In this document: positions 24,817 through 33,135 of the stretch, in pieces | Numbering within the stretch: position 1 is the stretch's first letter | Layout: each line of letters opens with the position of its first letter | Assembly: GCA_020026075.1 (NCBI GenBank) | Contig: JAHHQZ010000013.1 | Span: 1 to 39,984, forward strand | DNA from: Actinobacillus sp. | Lineage (GTDB): Bacteria > Pseudomonadota > Gammaproteobacteria > Enterobacterales > Pasteurellaceae | DNA: 39,984 bases | Reading direction: 5' to 3' | Position numbers and translations under genes: made by a program | Notes under the pieces: model-generated | What the model saw: the letters and a program-made list of their open reading frames with translations, nothing else | Told to the model about the DNA's origin: nothing | Database searches by the model: none

Positions 24817-25350
24817 TTAGAAACCAGCGTCCCAATCCACTTCAATTTCTTTTGTGGCGAGATCGACTCTTTTAACTACATTTTTGTACAAGAACGGAAT
24901 TAAGCGTTCTTGTTTGCCGAAAGCATCATTTAAGTTAGCTTTTACCACCAATACATCGTTTGACCCTGTTTCCATTAGTTCGGAAACTTTACCTAAACGA
25001 TAGCCTTGTAAGTTGACGACTTCACAGCCGATTAAATCGTGCCAGTAAAAGTCTTCATCGTCTAATGCTGGGAATGCGGCTAAATCAACGCCGATTTCTG
25101 TATTAGTTAGGGTTTGTGCATCTTCACGGTTATCTATGCCTTTTAATTTGGCAATAAATTCGTGATTATGCTGTTTAAAACTTTCTAAAACAACTTCCTG
25201 CCATTCGCCGTTGATTTTTAAAAACCAAGGCTGGTAGGAAAAAATACTTTCTGCTTGTTCGGTAGATGAATAAACACGAACCCAGCCACGTATACCATAA
25301 GTTGAACCAAGTTTACCTACGACTTCAATTCGCTGTGTCATCTTATTCAC
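24817..25350 (-). CDS. rimM: RimM, 16S rRNA processing factor
   Basis: A 177-residue assembly factor that binds ribosomal protein S19 and helps mature the 30S head. The N-terminal barrel begins VVGKLGSTYGIRGWVRVYS; the PRC-barrel part includes DFYWHDLIGCEVVN and RLIPFLYKNVVKRVDL. Length and gene order are standard. Nine bases separate it from rpsP. Confidence 0.98.
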   Translation of the reverse strand: MNKMTQRIEVVGKLGSTYGIRGWVRVYSSTEQAESIFSYQPWFLKINGEWQEVVLESFKQHNHEFIAKLKGIDNREDAQTLTNTEIGVDLAAFPALDDEDFYWHDLIGCEVVNLQGYRLGKVSELMETGSNDVLVVKANLNDAFGKQERLIPFLYKNVVKRVDLATKEIEVDWDAGF

Positions 25351-25359
25351 CTTTCTCTA

Positions 25360-25611
25360 TTAAGCGGCAGCTTTACGAGCTTCTTTTACCAAAGTCGCAA
25401 CACGATCAGATAAAGATGCACCTTTTTCTAACCACGCATCAACACGGTCTAAGTTTACGCGAAGACGTTCTGCTTTGCCTTGTGCTAATGGGTTGAAAAA
25501 GCCAACACGTTCAATGAAATGACCGTCACGTGGGCAACGACTGTCAGCAACTACGATTTGATAAAATGGGCGTTTTTTAGCACCGCCACGAGATAAACGA
25601 ATGGTTACCAT
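25360..25611 (-). CDS. rpsP: 30S ribosomal protein S16
   Basis: An 83-residue ribosomal protein with the typical start MVTIRLSRGGAKKRPFYQIVVADSR and the segment RVGFFNPLA. First gene of rpsP-rimM-trmD-rplS. AGAGGAAGGTT gives a strong ribosome-binding site. A strong promoter and a terminator-like hairpin in the leader lie upstream. Confidence 0.99.
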   Translation of the reverse strand: MVTIRLSRGGAKKRPFYQIVVADSRCPRDGHFIERVGFFNPLAQGKAERLRVNLDRVDAWLEKGASLSDRVATLVKEARKAAA

Positions 25612-25645
25612 AACCTTCCTCTAGTAATTAAAATGAAAAAGAAAA

Positions 25646-25663
25646 CCCACACAAGGGTGTGGG
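25646..25663 (-). promoter_or_regulatory. Terminator-like hairpin in the rpsP leader
   Basis: CCCACAC/GTGTGGG pairs perfectly around a four-base loop and is followed on the minus strand by TTTTCTTTTTC. It lies between the promoter and the rpsP ATG, so it could act as an attenuator of the whole operon. Confidence 0.6.
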
Positions 25664-25707
25664 AATGCTTACTTTTTTCTCTGTATATATAGACAAAAAG
25701 CGTGCGA

Positions 25708-25735
25708 ATTATACGGAAGTGTCCAAAAAATGCAA
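25708..25735 (-). promoter_or_regulatory. Promoter of rpsP-rimM-trmD-rplS
   Basis: TTGCAT (25730-25735) and a perfect TATAAT (25708-25713) are 16 bases apart on the minus strand. The leader is close to 90 bases long. Confidence 0.75.
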
Positions 25736-25817
25736 GAAATAAAGCACTTACTTTGCTAAAATTCTTCGTTATTATTGATTATATCCCCATTCACATTCGT
25801 TCATTTTAGGAGCCTTT

Positions 25818-26912
25818 ATGTCCAACGCTCAAATTTCTTCTACGCTTCCCCAAAAATTATTGGTTATCCGTAACGATAAACTTGGCGATTTTATGCTCAT
25901 TATTCCAGCGTTGGCTTTAATCAAAAAAGCAATGCCAAGCCTGCAAATTACCGCACTGGTGCCAAGTTATACGGCGCCGATGGCACAGCTTTGTCCCTTT
26001 ATTGATGAGGTTTTGCTAGACTGCGATAAAGACGATAAAACCGCAGTGCAGGCACTCAAACAACAAATTAAAAATGAACAATTTGATGCGGTGATTAGCT
26101 TTTTCTCGAATCGTCATAATGCCAAGTTAGTCTTTCGTAGTGGCATTCCGTATCGCTTAGCCCCAGCCACGAAAATCTACCAATTTTTCTATAATCACCG
26201 CTTAAAACAACGCCGTTCACAGTCATTGAAAGCAGAATTTGCCTACAATGAAGATTTGGCTCGTGAATTTCTACATTACTATGGTGTTGAAATACCTGAA
26301 CATATTGACGCACCTTATTTGCCAATTTCTATGAACGCACGCAATGCACAGCGTCAAAAGTTGGTGGAGGCGCTGTCAGGGTTAGATGCGAGTAAGGTGT
26401 GGGTGTTTGTGCATAGCGGTTCTGGGGGGAGTGCGACCAATTTAAGTTTGGCTCAATATGCGATGATTATTGCCGATTTATTGAAAAATATTCCGGCCCA
26501 GATTATTTTGACCGCAGGGCCTGGTGAAGCAGAGCAAGCACAGGCACTTGCGGCATTGGTTGCTCAACAAAATCCACAATGGGACACAAAACATTGTGTT
26601 TTTGTATATGCAAAAAATGATGGCTTGGCAGATTTCACTCATTCGCTGGCTTGTGCGGATTTGTTTATTAGTGGCTCCACAGGACCATTGCACGTTGCCG
26701 CAGCATTAAATTGCCCAACCATTGCTTTTTATCCAAGTCGCCGTTCTGCGACACCTGTTCGTTGGCAACCGATCAATCAGCCGAGCCGTCATTTGGCATT
26801 TTCCGCCCCAATGGGTAAAAAAACAGAAATGAATTTGACCTTGATCGATATCCCACAAGCGTTGGAGAGAATTCGTCCGTTTGTTGTAGAACAATGTGCA
26901 AAAAATAAATAG
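25818..26912 (+). CDS. GT9 glycosyltransferase (heptosyltransferase family)
   Basis: A 364-residue protein of glycosyltransferase family 9, which adds ADP-heptose or related sugars to lipopolysaccharide core. The N-terminal motif KLLVIRNDKLGDFMLIIPAL and the C-terminal motif FISGSTGPLHVAAALNCPTI, typical of nucleotide-sugar binding in the family, are both clear. It has no membrane segment. Its exact acceptor is not predictable; WaaC, WaaF and OpsX types are all possible. It is divergent from rpsP, with AGGAGCC before ATG. Single gene, with nagB starting about 100 bases later. An element copy lies inside (26484-26500). Confidence 0.88.
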   Translation: MSNAQISSTLPQKLLVIRNDKLGDFMLIIPALALIKKAMPSLQITALVPSYTAPMAQLCPFIDEVLLDCDKDDKTAVQALKQQIKNEQFDAVISFFSNRHNAKLVFRSGIPYRLAPATKIYQFFYNHRLKQRRSQSLKAEFAYNEDLAREFLHYYGVEIPEHIDAPYLPISMNARNAQRQKLVEALSGLDASKVWVFVHSGSGGSATNLSLAQYAMIIADLLKNIPAQIILTAGPGEAEQAQALAALVAQQNPQWDTKHCVFVYAKNDGLADFTHSLACADLFISGSTGPLHVAAALNCPTIAFYPSRRSATPVRWQPINQPSRHLAFSAPMGKKTEMNLTLIDIPQALERIRPFVVEQCAKNK

Positions 26913-26931
26913 AAATTCTTTTTAAAAAGCC

Positions 26932-26989
26932 TATAATTGTGCAGGATTTGAAGTAAAACTTCAAAATATTTTATAGCTAGAAGTTTTAC
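26932..26989 (+). promoter_or_regulatory. nagB promoter -10 and leader with overlapping inverted repeats
   Basis: TATAAT at 26932-26937 is a perfect -10 element without a good -35. Downstream, TTTGAAG/CTTCAAA (26947-26965) and GTAAAACTTC/GAAGTTTTAC (26953-26962 with 26980-26989) share sequence, so they could be operator half-sites or two competing RNA hairpins. Confidence 0.5.
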
Positions 26990-27016
26990 ATTTAAAAACT
27001 AATTAAGGAGTTATCT

Positions 27017-27832
27017 ATGCGTTTAATCCCCCTACAGAATGCTGATCAAGTGAATAAATGGGCTGCGCGCCATATTGTGGAGCGAATTAATCAATTTCAA
27101 CCAACAGCGGAGCGTCCGTTTGTGCTTGGCTTGCCCACTGGCAGCACGCCACTTGCCACTTACCGTGAGTTAATTCGTCTTTACCAAGCAGGCGAAGTGA
27201 GTTTCCAAAATGTGGTTACATTTAATATGGACGAGTATGTGGGCTTGCCAGAAGATGATCCGCAAAGCTACCACTATTTTATGCACCATAATTTCTTCAA
27301 CCACGTGGATATACGCCCTGAAAATATCAATATTCTTAATGGCAATGCAGAAGATCTAGATGAAGAATGCCGTCGTTATGAAGAAAAAATTCAATCTTAC
27401 GGCAAAATTCACCTCTTTATGGGCGGTGTGGGGAACGATGGGCATATTGCCTTTAATGAACCCGGCAGTTCGTTGGCTTCTCGCACACGCATTAAAACCT
27501 TGACAGAAGACACGCTCATCGCCAACTCTCGTTTTTTTGATAATGATATTAATAAAGTGCCACGCTATGCTTTGACTATCGGTGTTGGGACATTGTTGGA
27601 CGCACAGGAAGTGATGATTTTAGTTACAGGCTATGCGAAGGCGCTGGCGTTGCAAGCTTGCGTGGAGGGCAGTGTCAACCATATGTGGACGGTTTCCGCT
27701 CTTCAATTACATCGTCATAATATCGTGGTGTGTGATGAGCCAGCCACGCAAGAATTGAAAGTGAAAACCGTGAAATATTTCACCGAATTAGAAAAAAACG
27801 CCATTCATTCTGTGGTTGAAAAAGAACTGTAA
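27017..27832 (+). CDS. nagB: Glucosamine-6-phosphate deaminase
   Basis: A 271-residue enzyme that converts glucosamine 6-phosphate to fructose 6-phosphate and ammonia. Motifs: GLPTGSTPLATY for phosphate binding, NMDEYVGL with the catalytic Asp, the FMGGVGNDGHIAFNEPGSS segment with the ring-opening His and Asp, and TIGVGTLLDA. Length is about 4-5 residues more than E. coli NagB and matches Pasteurellaceae homologues. AAGGAG precedes ATG. It forms an operon with nagA, 9 bases downstream, for growth on N-acetylglucosamine. A NagC repressor gene is not in the window. Confidence 0.97.
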   Translation: MRLIPLQNADQVNKWAARHIVERINQFQPTAERPFVLGLPTGSTPLATYRELIRLYQAGEVSFQNVVTFNMDEYVGLPEDDPQSYHYFMHHNFFNHVDIRPENINILNGNAEDLDEECRRYEEKIQSYGKIHLFMGGVGNDGHIAFNEPGSSLASRTRIKTLTEDTLIANSRFFDNDINKVPRYALTIGVGTLLDAQEVMILVTGYAKALALQACVEGSVNHMWTVSALQLHRHNIVVCDEPATQELKVKTVKYFTELEKNAIHSVVEKEL

Positions 27833-27841
27833 GGACATTTT

Positions 27842-29002
27842 ATGCAGATTTTACATAATGGGGTGATTTACACCGCGGAAAAAATTTTGCCCAACCACGC
27901 TATCGTATTACAAGGCGAGCGAATTTTAGACGTTGTGCCAATGGATGAGCTGGAAGGGCGTTATCCTGACAGCAAAACTGCTCAAAAACTTGATTTGCAA
28001 GGGGCGAACATTACGGCAGGCTTTATTGATTTACAAATCAACGGTTGTGGCGGTTTGATGTTTAATGATGCCATTAGCGTGGAAACCCTTGAACATATGC
28101 AAGCGACAAATGTGCGTTCAGGAACGACTAGTTTTTTACCGACATTTATCACATCGCCTGACCAAGATATGCAAGGTGCAGTGGCGGTAATGGAACATTA
28201 CTTATCTCGCTATAAACATCAGGCATTGGGGCTGCACTTAGAAGGACCTTATTTGAGTGAGGCGAAGAAAGGCGTACATCAAGCCCAGTATGTGCGAGTG
28301 ATAAATGACGAGATGAAAGCGTTTTTATGTGCGCACCATCAGGCCATTGCAATGATTACACTCGCAGCAGAAAACCCTACGTCGGAATATATTCCGGAAT
28401 TTGTGCAAAAAGGTATTGTCGTTTCTCTTGGTCATTCTAACGCCACTTTTGAGCAAGCAATGCACGCCATTGAACTTGGGGCGAGCTGTGCTACGCATTT
28501 GCATAACGCAATGTCGCCGATTAGTTCGGGGCGTGATTTGGGCGTAGTGGGTGCCGTGCTGGCGAGCGATATTTACGCTGGCATCATCGTTGATGGCTTG
28601 CACGTGCATTACGCCAACGTGGCGCTGGATAAGAAAATCAAAGGCGACAAACTCTTTATGGTGACAGACGCTATCGCCGCAGCAGGTTCAGACATCGAAA
28701 CCTTTACTTTCGTGGGTAAGCAAATATTTGTAAAAGACGGTCATTGCTATGATGCGGCGGGAACGCTGGCGGGGGCTTCCGTAACGATGATTCAATCTGT
28801 GGAGAATGCAGTGAAACAGGTTGGTATCACATTGCACGAGGCCTTGCGAATGGTGAACTGGTATCCTGCGCGCGTGTTGAAAATGGAGCAGGAACTTGGC
28901 GATATTGCCGCTGGTAAGGTTGCGAATTTAACAGTGTTTGACCGTGACTTTAATGTGCTACGCACGGCAGTCAATGGTGAATGGGTTTTCGTTAAAGCAT
29001 AA
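27842..29002 (+). CDS. nagA: N-acetylglucosamine-6-phosphate deacetylase
   Basis: A 386-residue amidohydrolase-fold enzyme that removes the acetyl group from N-acetylglucosamine 6-phosphate, supplying NagB. Visible motifs: DLQINGCGGLMFND, HLEGPYL with the metal-binding Glu, SLGHSNATF and THLHNAMSP with metal-binding His residues, DGLHVH, and VTDAIAAAGSD with the catalytic Asp. It ends with a perfect bidirectional terminator. A near-palindromic element copy (28381-28400) lies inside. Confidence 0.96.
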   Translation: MQILHNGVIYTAEKILPNHAIVLQGERILDVVPMDELEGRYPDSKTAQKLDLQGANITAGFIDLQINGCGGLMFNDAISVETLEHMQATNVRSGTTSFLPTFITSPDQDMQGAVAVMEHYLSRYKHQALGLHLEGPYLSEAKKGVHQAQYVRVINDEMKAFLCAHHQAIAMITLAAENPTSEYIPEFVQKGIVVSLGHSNATFEQAMHAIELGASCATHLHNAMSPISSGRDLGVVGAVLASDIYAGIIVDGLHVHYANVALDKKIKGDKLFMVTDAIAAAGSDIETFTFVGKQIFVKDGHCYDAAGTLAGASVTMIQSVENAVKQVGITLHEALRMVNWYPARVLKMEQELGDIAAGKVANLTVFDRDFNVLRTAVNGEWVFVKA

Positions 29003-29055
29003 TTTTACCGTCACTTCATCGTCGCTATTCCAACGTGGCATTAGCCCTATAAAAA

Positions 29056-29096
29056 AACTAGGTCGGAATATTTTTAAAAATTCCGACCTAGTTTTT
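29056..29096. terminator. Bidirectional terminator between nagA and ydcH-like gene (inverted GGYYGGAAT pair)
   Basis: AACTAGGTCGGAAT/ATTCCGACCTAGTT is a perfect stem with T runs on both sides, between convergent genes. Confidence 0.85.
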
Positions 29097-29117
29097 TATG
29101 CGTTTATTACGTTAAAT

Positions 29118-29339
29118 TTAATCGATGCCGTTGGCATGTTTTAGCATAATGTACATTTGATCTTTCAAAAGTAATTTCTCTTTTTTGAGCTGTTCCACTT
29201 CTTGTGGCGTACCGAGTTCAATGTTGTTTTCGATATTTTTAATGCGGTGATCCAGTTCATTATGCTTATCAAAAAGATTGCGGAAATGCGCATCTTCTTG
29301 GCGTAAACGAGCGATTAAATCACGATATTCTGGAAACAT
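29118..29339 (-). CDS. YdcH family small coiled-coil protein (DUF465)
   Basis: A 73-residue acidic, helical protein with no signal peptide. Its start MFPEYRDLIARLRQEDAHF and the ELDHRIKNIE segment are typical of the YdcH/DUF465 family, which has no established function. Two helices, probably a hairpin coiled coil, span nearly the whole length. AGGAGG lies just before ATG, a near-ideal ribosome-binding site for a small, perhaps abundant protein. It is 45 bases after bamE on the same strand. Confidence 0.85.
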   Translation of the reverse strand: MFPEYRDLIARLRQEDAHFRNLFDKHNELDHRIKNIENNIELGTPQEVEQLKKEKLLLKDQMYIMLKHANGID

Positions 29340-29384
29340 ACAAACCTCCTAGGGGGAGTGGAACAAATGGGCAGTCTGTGCTGA

Positions 29385-29828
29385 CTACCAGGAAAATAAT
29401 CCTTTACTTGGCTCAACGGTTTTGGTTGAAATCACTGTATTGTTCACCGCCGCCGCAGGGTCAGCTGGCAAGGCTTTGCTAAGTTCAGTGCTGGTAACAA
29501 TACCTTGATTGTTGAAATTCACGATAAGCGTGTGCTGTACAGGTTTTTTATACGCATTTTGTTGTAGGAAAACGTAGTACCATTTATTCGCTTGGTTGAA
29601 AGTCGACAACACAGGCGAGCCGAGCAAATATTGTACTTGGGTTTTGGTTAAGCCTTTTTTCACTTGGGCGACTTGGTCTGCTTCTAAATAGTTGCCTTGT
29701 GGCACGTCAATGCGATAAACCACTCGTTGAATGGTAGAGCAGGCACTGAGGGCGGTGATACAAAGCATTAAAAAAGATAAATGAAAGGATTTTTTACGAA
29801 AAATGGAAGGCAAGGATTGAAGCCACAT
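29385..29828 (-). CDS. bamE: BamE, outer-membrane assembly lipoprotein
   Basis: A 147-residue lipoprotein of the Bam complex, which inserts outer-membrane beta-barrel proteins. The lipobox ALSAC puts the lipidated cysteine at residue 30; the leader is a little long, and an internal ATG at residue 21 is an alternative but leaves too short a signal. The SmpA/OmlA fold motifs are present: GNYLEADQVAQVKKGLTKTQV, LLGSPVL and KWYYVF. The C-terminal 35 residues are low-complexity and Ala/Thr-rich. Transcribed together with the downstream ydcH-like gene or alone. Confidence 0.93.
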   Translation of the reverse strand: MWLQSLPSIFRKKSFHLSFLMLCITALSACSTIQRVVYRIDVPQGNYLEADQVAQVKKGLTKTQVQYLLGSPVLSTFNQANKWYYVFLQQNAYKKPVQHTLIVNFNNQGIVTSTELSKALPADPAAAVNNTVISTKTVEPSKGLFSW

Positions 29829-29903
29829 AAGATTAAAACCTTTTATTGAGAGCTACTAATGTAGCGATAAACATAAGAATAAAACGTCTAAATAATACAA
29901 AAT

Positions 29904-29939
29904 GCACCATAAAAAACAATCTTTATTTACTTATGGTGC
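29904..29939 (-). terminator. Terminator after yejK
   Basis: GCACCATAA/TTATGGTGC are perfect nine-base arms around an 18-base AT-rich loop, eight bases after the yejK stop codon. The T tract behind it is interrupted. Confidence 0.6.
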
Positions 29940-29946
29940 GTAAAAG

Positions 29947-30990
29947 TTACTTCGCTTTCTCTAATTGATCACGTAAATTAGGGGGGAGATCTTGAATGAT
30001 TAAGCGGTCATTTTCTTCGTCCCATTGCACTCGACCGTTTAACAAGCTGGCATCAAAACTTATCGTCACGCCTTTTCCGCTACCTGAGAATTTTTTCAGC
30101 GTTTTTAAACTGTTTTTCACAGGGGGAAATTCCGCCTCTAAGTCATAGCCTGCGTTTTCAGTAAAGTTTGCGAAAGAACGGCTATTTAGAGTAGGCATTT
30201 GCTCAGAAAGTTCCTGTAATTTGATTTCTTCGCCATTTTTTATTTGTTCTTGGCAATAGTCAAACACCTGCGTTTTCACTTCTTGGCGAGCAGGGGCGGA
30301 GAGTTCGTTTTCTGTGCAGAAGTCGTGTACGGCTTGCAGTAAACATTGGTTTTGCACTTTGGCATCAAGCCCTTCTTCTGCGCCTAAAAAGGTTAGAAAA
30401 AAATCGCCAATATTCCGGCCTATGCGTCCTTTGGCAAAGGTTAAATAGCGGTTGGATTGGGCGTTATTTTGTAGTTCACTTAAATTGATGCGACAGGCGA
30501 CATCAAAACGTTGCACTTCAAGGGCGTGGGTTGGGTGAATGTCTAGGTGATCGTCAACGCTCATTCCTTCTTTGTGATCAAGCAGGGCGAAGAAAAGATA
30601 ATCCGTTGCGAGAAAGCTGTAATGACACACGATAACCGTACCAGGTTGAGCGAAAATTCGCTGGCTTAACTCCGCCGCTAAGGCCTCTGTGCTACTGGCG
30701 CTGAATTGTAAAAAATCGATGTCATTTTCCAGCCAAAGGTTGAGATTTTGAGCAAAAAGGGAATTTTCTTGAAAAACGCCGTAACCTTTACTTTTTCCTT
30801 GATAGGCTTGATGCAAGGTCAGCAATAAATTATCCACATCGTCAGTTAAAGGGAGCAGGGAATGGCGCAGGTGGGCTTTTAATGGCACGGCTTGCGGAGC
30901 GTTGATATTTTCTAAGTTGGTTTGCGCCGTCTTTCTTGGGTCGCTGTATTGTAATTGGTGCAAAACCGCTTGTTTTACAGTAATACTCAT
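29947..30990 (-). CDS. yejK: YejK, nucleoid-associated protein (NdpA)
   Basis: A 347-residue nucleoid-associated protein of the YejK/NdpA family. The N-terminus MSITVKQAVLHQLQ is characteristic; the FAKGRIGRNIGDFFLTFLG and FDASLLNGRVQWDEENDRLII segments agree with the family. I choose 30990 because an in-frame ATG at 31065 would add 25 unrelated residues; the ribosome-binding site (GTGAG) is weak. It is divergent from yejL, the same pairing as in E. coli and Haemophilus. An element copy lies inside (30409-30422). Confidence 0.94.
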   Translation of the reverse strand: MSITVKQAVLHQLQYSDPRKTAQTNLENINAPQAVPLKAHLRHSLLPLTDDVDNLLLTLHQAYQGKSKGYGVFQENSLFAQNLNLWLENDIDFLQFSASSTEALAAELSQRIFAQPGTVIVCHYSFLATDYLFFALLDHKEGMSVDDHLDIHPTHALEVQRFDVACRINLSELQNNAQSNRYLTFAKGRIGRNIGDFFLTFLGAEEGLDAKVQNQCLLQAVHDFCTENELSAPARQEVKTQVFDYCQEQIKNGEEIKLQELSEQMPTLNSRSFANFTENAGYDLEAEFPPVKNSLKTLKKFSGSGKGVTISFDASLLNGRVQWDEENDRLIIQDLPPNLRDQLEKAK

Positions 30991-31128
30991 AAAATTCTCA
31001 CTTATCTGTCGTAAAATTAGTGCATGATTATACAGGTATTTAACGCAAAATATGCTACTATGCACGAATTATTCACCCTGATAAATTTTGCCCCACTGGG
31101 CGATTTTTGGATCTTATGGAACCAATAT

Positions 31129-31362
31129 ATGGCAAAACAATCTAAATTTACCGATGAACAAATTAACAGCATTTTAGCCGACTTAGTCGCCGTTTTAGAA
31201 AAACACCGTGCAGATGTGCCGTTAGCACTCGTGGTGTTAGGGAATATGACGACCCACTTACTCAGTAGCTTAAACGAACCCAAACAACAAGCAATGGCAC
31301 AAGCATTTTGTGATGCCCTAATGCGTTCTTTAAAAAGTCCAACCTCCCATAAAATGAATTAA
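31129..31362 (+). CDS. yejL: YejL family protein (UPF0352)
   Basis: A 77-residue helical protein of the YejL/UPF0352 (DUF1414) family; its role is unknown. Conserved features include MAKQSKFTDEQINSILADLV, AVLEKHRADVPLALVVLGNM and the helical C-terminus. The chosen start at 31129 matches the family N-terminus; a longer frame from 31024 crosses the yejK promoter side and is unlikely. Three bases separate its stop from the yejM start, so these two are co-transcribed. Confidence 0.92.
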   Translation: MAKQSKFTDEQINSILADLVAVLEKHRADVPLALVVLGNMTTHLLSSLNEPKQQAMAQAFCDALMRSLKSPTSHKMN

Positions 31363-31365
31363 TTT

Positions 31366-33075
31366 ATGCTTGAACGTTTCCCTTTTAAAAACAATGCCCT
31401 GTTTACGAACTTTGCGAAAAAAATTGCATGGGGGCATTGGTTTCTCTTTTTTAACAGTATTTGGTGCATTATTTTAGGTGCACGTTATGCTTTTTTAATT
31501 GATTGGCCGAGTGAACTTTTAGGGCGAGCGTATTTTTTCATTAGTTTAATCGGACACTTTACGTTTATGGCGTTCGGTTTTTATTTACTTCTCCTTTTTC
31601 CGCTGGCGTTTTTTATAAAAAACGAACGTACTTATCGTGGCATTAGTGTCATTCTCGCAACATTAGGCGTGAGTTTGGTGTTGCTGGACTCACAAGTATT
31701 TGCCAGTTTCCATTTGCATTTATCAAGCTTAGTGTGGAATTTGCTGGTGAACCCTGAAAATGGTGAGCTAGCACGGCGCTGGCAGCTATTTTTTGCATTT
31801 ATGCCCATTATTTTGCTGTTGCAAATGGTGTATTCTCGCTGGTCTTGGCAGAAATTACGCAGCCTAGAGCGCCAGCGTTGGCTGAAATATTTTGGCTTAT
31901 TTTATCTCGTCGCTTTTTTAGCGACTCACTTATTGTACGCTTGGGCGGATGCGGTGCATTACCGTCCCATTACGATGCAAAAATCTAATTTCCCACTGTC
32001 TTATCCAATGACGGCACATCGTTTCTTGCAAAAGCACGGCTTTTTAGACACGCAAACCTTTTCGGCAAAACAGAATGCACAAGGACGAGCGGATGTTCCG
32101 CTGGTGGAATATCCTAAGCAAGCCTTAACGTATGCGCCTAAAGGCTGGAATATTTTAATGATAAATGTCGGCGGTTGGCGTGCGGATAAATTGAATGCGC
32201 AAACAATGCCGCAGCTAATGGCTTATGCCCCCAATGCCTTGCAATTTAATCATCATTACAGCACAAGTAACGTAGCGCAAGACGGCTTATTCGGCTGGCT
32301 GTACGGGTTGTTCCCTCTTTATAAAGACAGCATTATGCAGGAAAAACAACCGCCAGTATGGCTAGATGCCTTGCGTCATCAGGGCTATGAGCGCTGTTAT
32401 TTTAATGATGGAGTTTCAGCGAGTTTCTTAAAACGTAGTGTGTTGCCGTATTTTTCCAAACAATGTGGCAAGGATTTAACCAAAGTGGTTCAAGGAAAAC
32501 CAGCGTGGTTTGCACTGGTGGATTATCAAATTCCTCCGAATTTAGGTAATGCTCATTATGAACAGTATTTACAGCGCATTGACAAAAAATTAAGCGTGAT
32601 TTTACATCAAATCAACTGGCAAAATACAGTGGTTGTTTTATCAGGCTCGATGGGGTATCCAATGATTGGGGCAAAAGATGATTTTTCCCAAAAACGTGTG
32701 CACGTACCGTTGTGGATTTTTATGCCGCAGCAGACAGGGCAAGTATCTGATGCATTGACCAGCCACGTGGATATCGTGCCAACGCTGATGAAACAAGTGC
32801 TTGGCGTGCAACAGCCGTTACGGGCATTCTCGCAAGGGAAAGATTTAATGGCGATGCTACCGAACGTTGCTGATCCTAATCTCAACCAATGGGTATTGCT
32901 CGGTAATGGCAAATGGAACGTCATCGTTACGCCGAATGATGTGCAGTATCACATTAGCCCACGTGGCGATTATGAGAAGTTCAATGCCGATGACCAAAAA
33001 GAAAAATCCAGCCGTCCGCCGCTAGGGCTATTCTTAGATGTTTACGAAACCCGTGCAGATTTTTGGGCGAAGTAG
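31366..33075 (+). CDS. yejM: YejM (PbgA/LapC), LPS-level regulator
   Basis: A 569-residue inner-membrane protein with about five N-terminal membrane helices (residues 1-200) and a large periplasmic alkaline-phosphatase-fold domain. In enterobacteria it senses lipopolysaccharide and restrains LpxC degradation by FtsH-LapB. The periplasmic domain has MINVGGWRADKL, MPQLMAYAP and FNHHYSTSNVAQDGLFGWLYG. The first metal-binding Asp of sulfatases is Gly in VGGWRAD, fitting a non-catalytic role. Directly follows yejL. An element copy lies at 32141-32157. Confidence 0.92.
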   Translation: MLERFPFKNNALFTNFAKKIAWGHWFLFFNSIWCIILGARYAFLIDWPSELLGRAYFFISLIGHFTFMAFGFYLLLLFPLAFFIKNERTYRGISVILATLGVSLVLLDSQVFASFHLHLSSLVWNLLVNPENGELARRWQLFFAFMPIILLLQMVYSRWSWQKLRSLERQRWLKYFGLFYLVAFLATHLLYAWADAVHYRPITMQKSNFPLSYPMTAHRFLQKHGFLDTQTFSAKQNAQGRADVPLVEYPKQALTYAPKGWNILMINVGGWRADKLNAQTMPQLMAYAPNALQFNHHYSTSNVAQDGLFGWLYGLFPLYKDSIMQEKQPPVWLDALRHQGYERCYFNDGVSASFLKRSVLPYFSKQCGKDLTKVVQGKPAWFALVDYQIPPNLGNAHYEQYLQRIDKKLSVILHQINWQNTVVVLSGSMGYPMIGAKDDFSQKRVHVPLWIFMPQQTGQVSDALTSHVDIVPTLMKQVLGVQQPLRAFSQGKDLMAMLPNVADPNLNQWVLLGNGKWNVIVTPNDVQYHISPRGDYEKFNADDQKEKSSRPPLGLFLDVYETRADFWAK

Positions 33076-33086
33076 GGCTAAAACCG

Positions 33087-33113
33087 TAGGCCGGAATTTT
33101 TTTTAAAATTTTG
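33087..33113 (+). repeat. Single copy of the GGYYGGAAT element before hslR
   Basis: TAGGCCGGAATTTTTTTTAA followed by AATTTTG, the extended form, lies between yejM and hslR with no inverted partner. The T run could give weak termination. Confidence 0.6.
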
Positions 33114-33135
33114 TAAGGATTTGTAAGGAAAAGGA

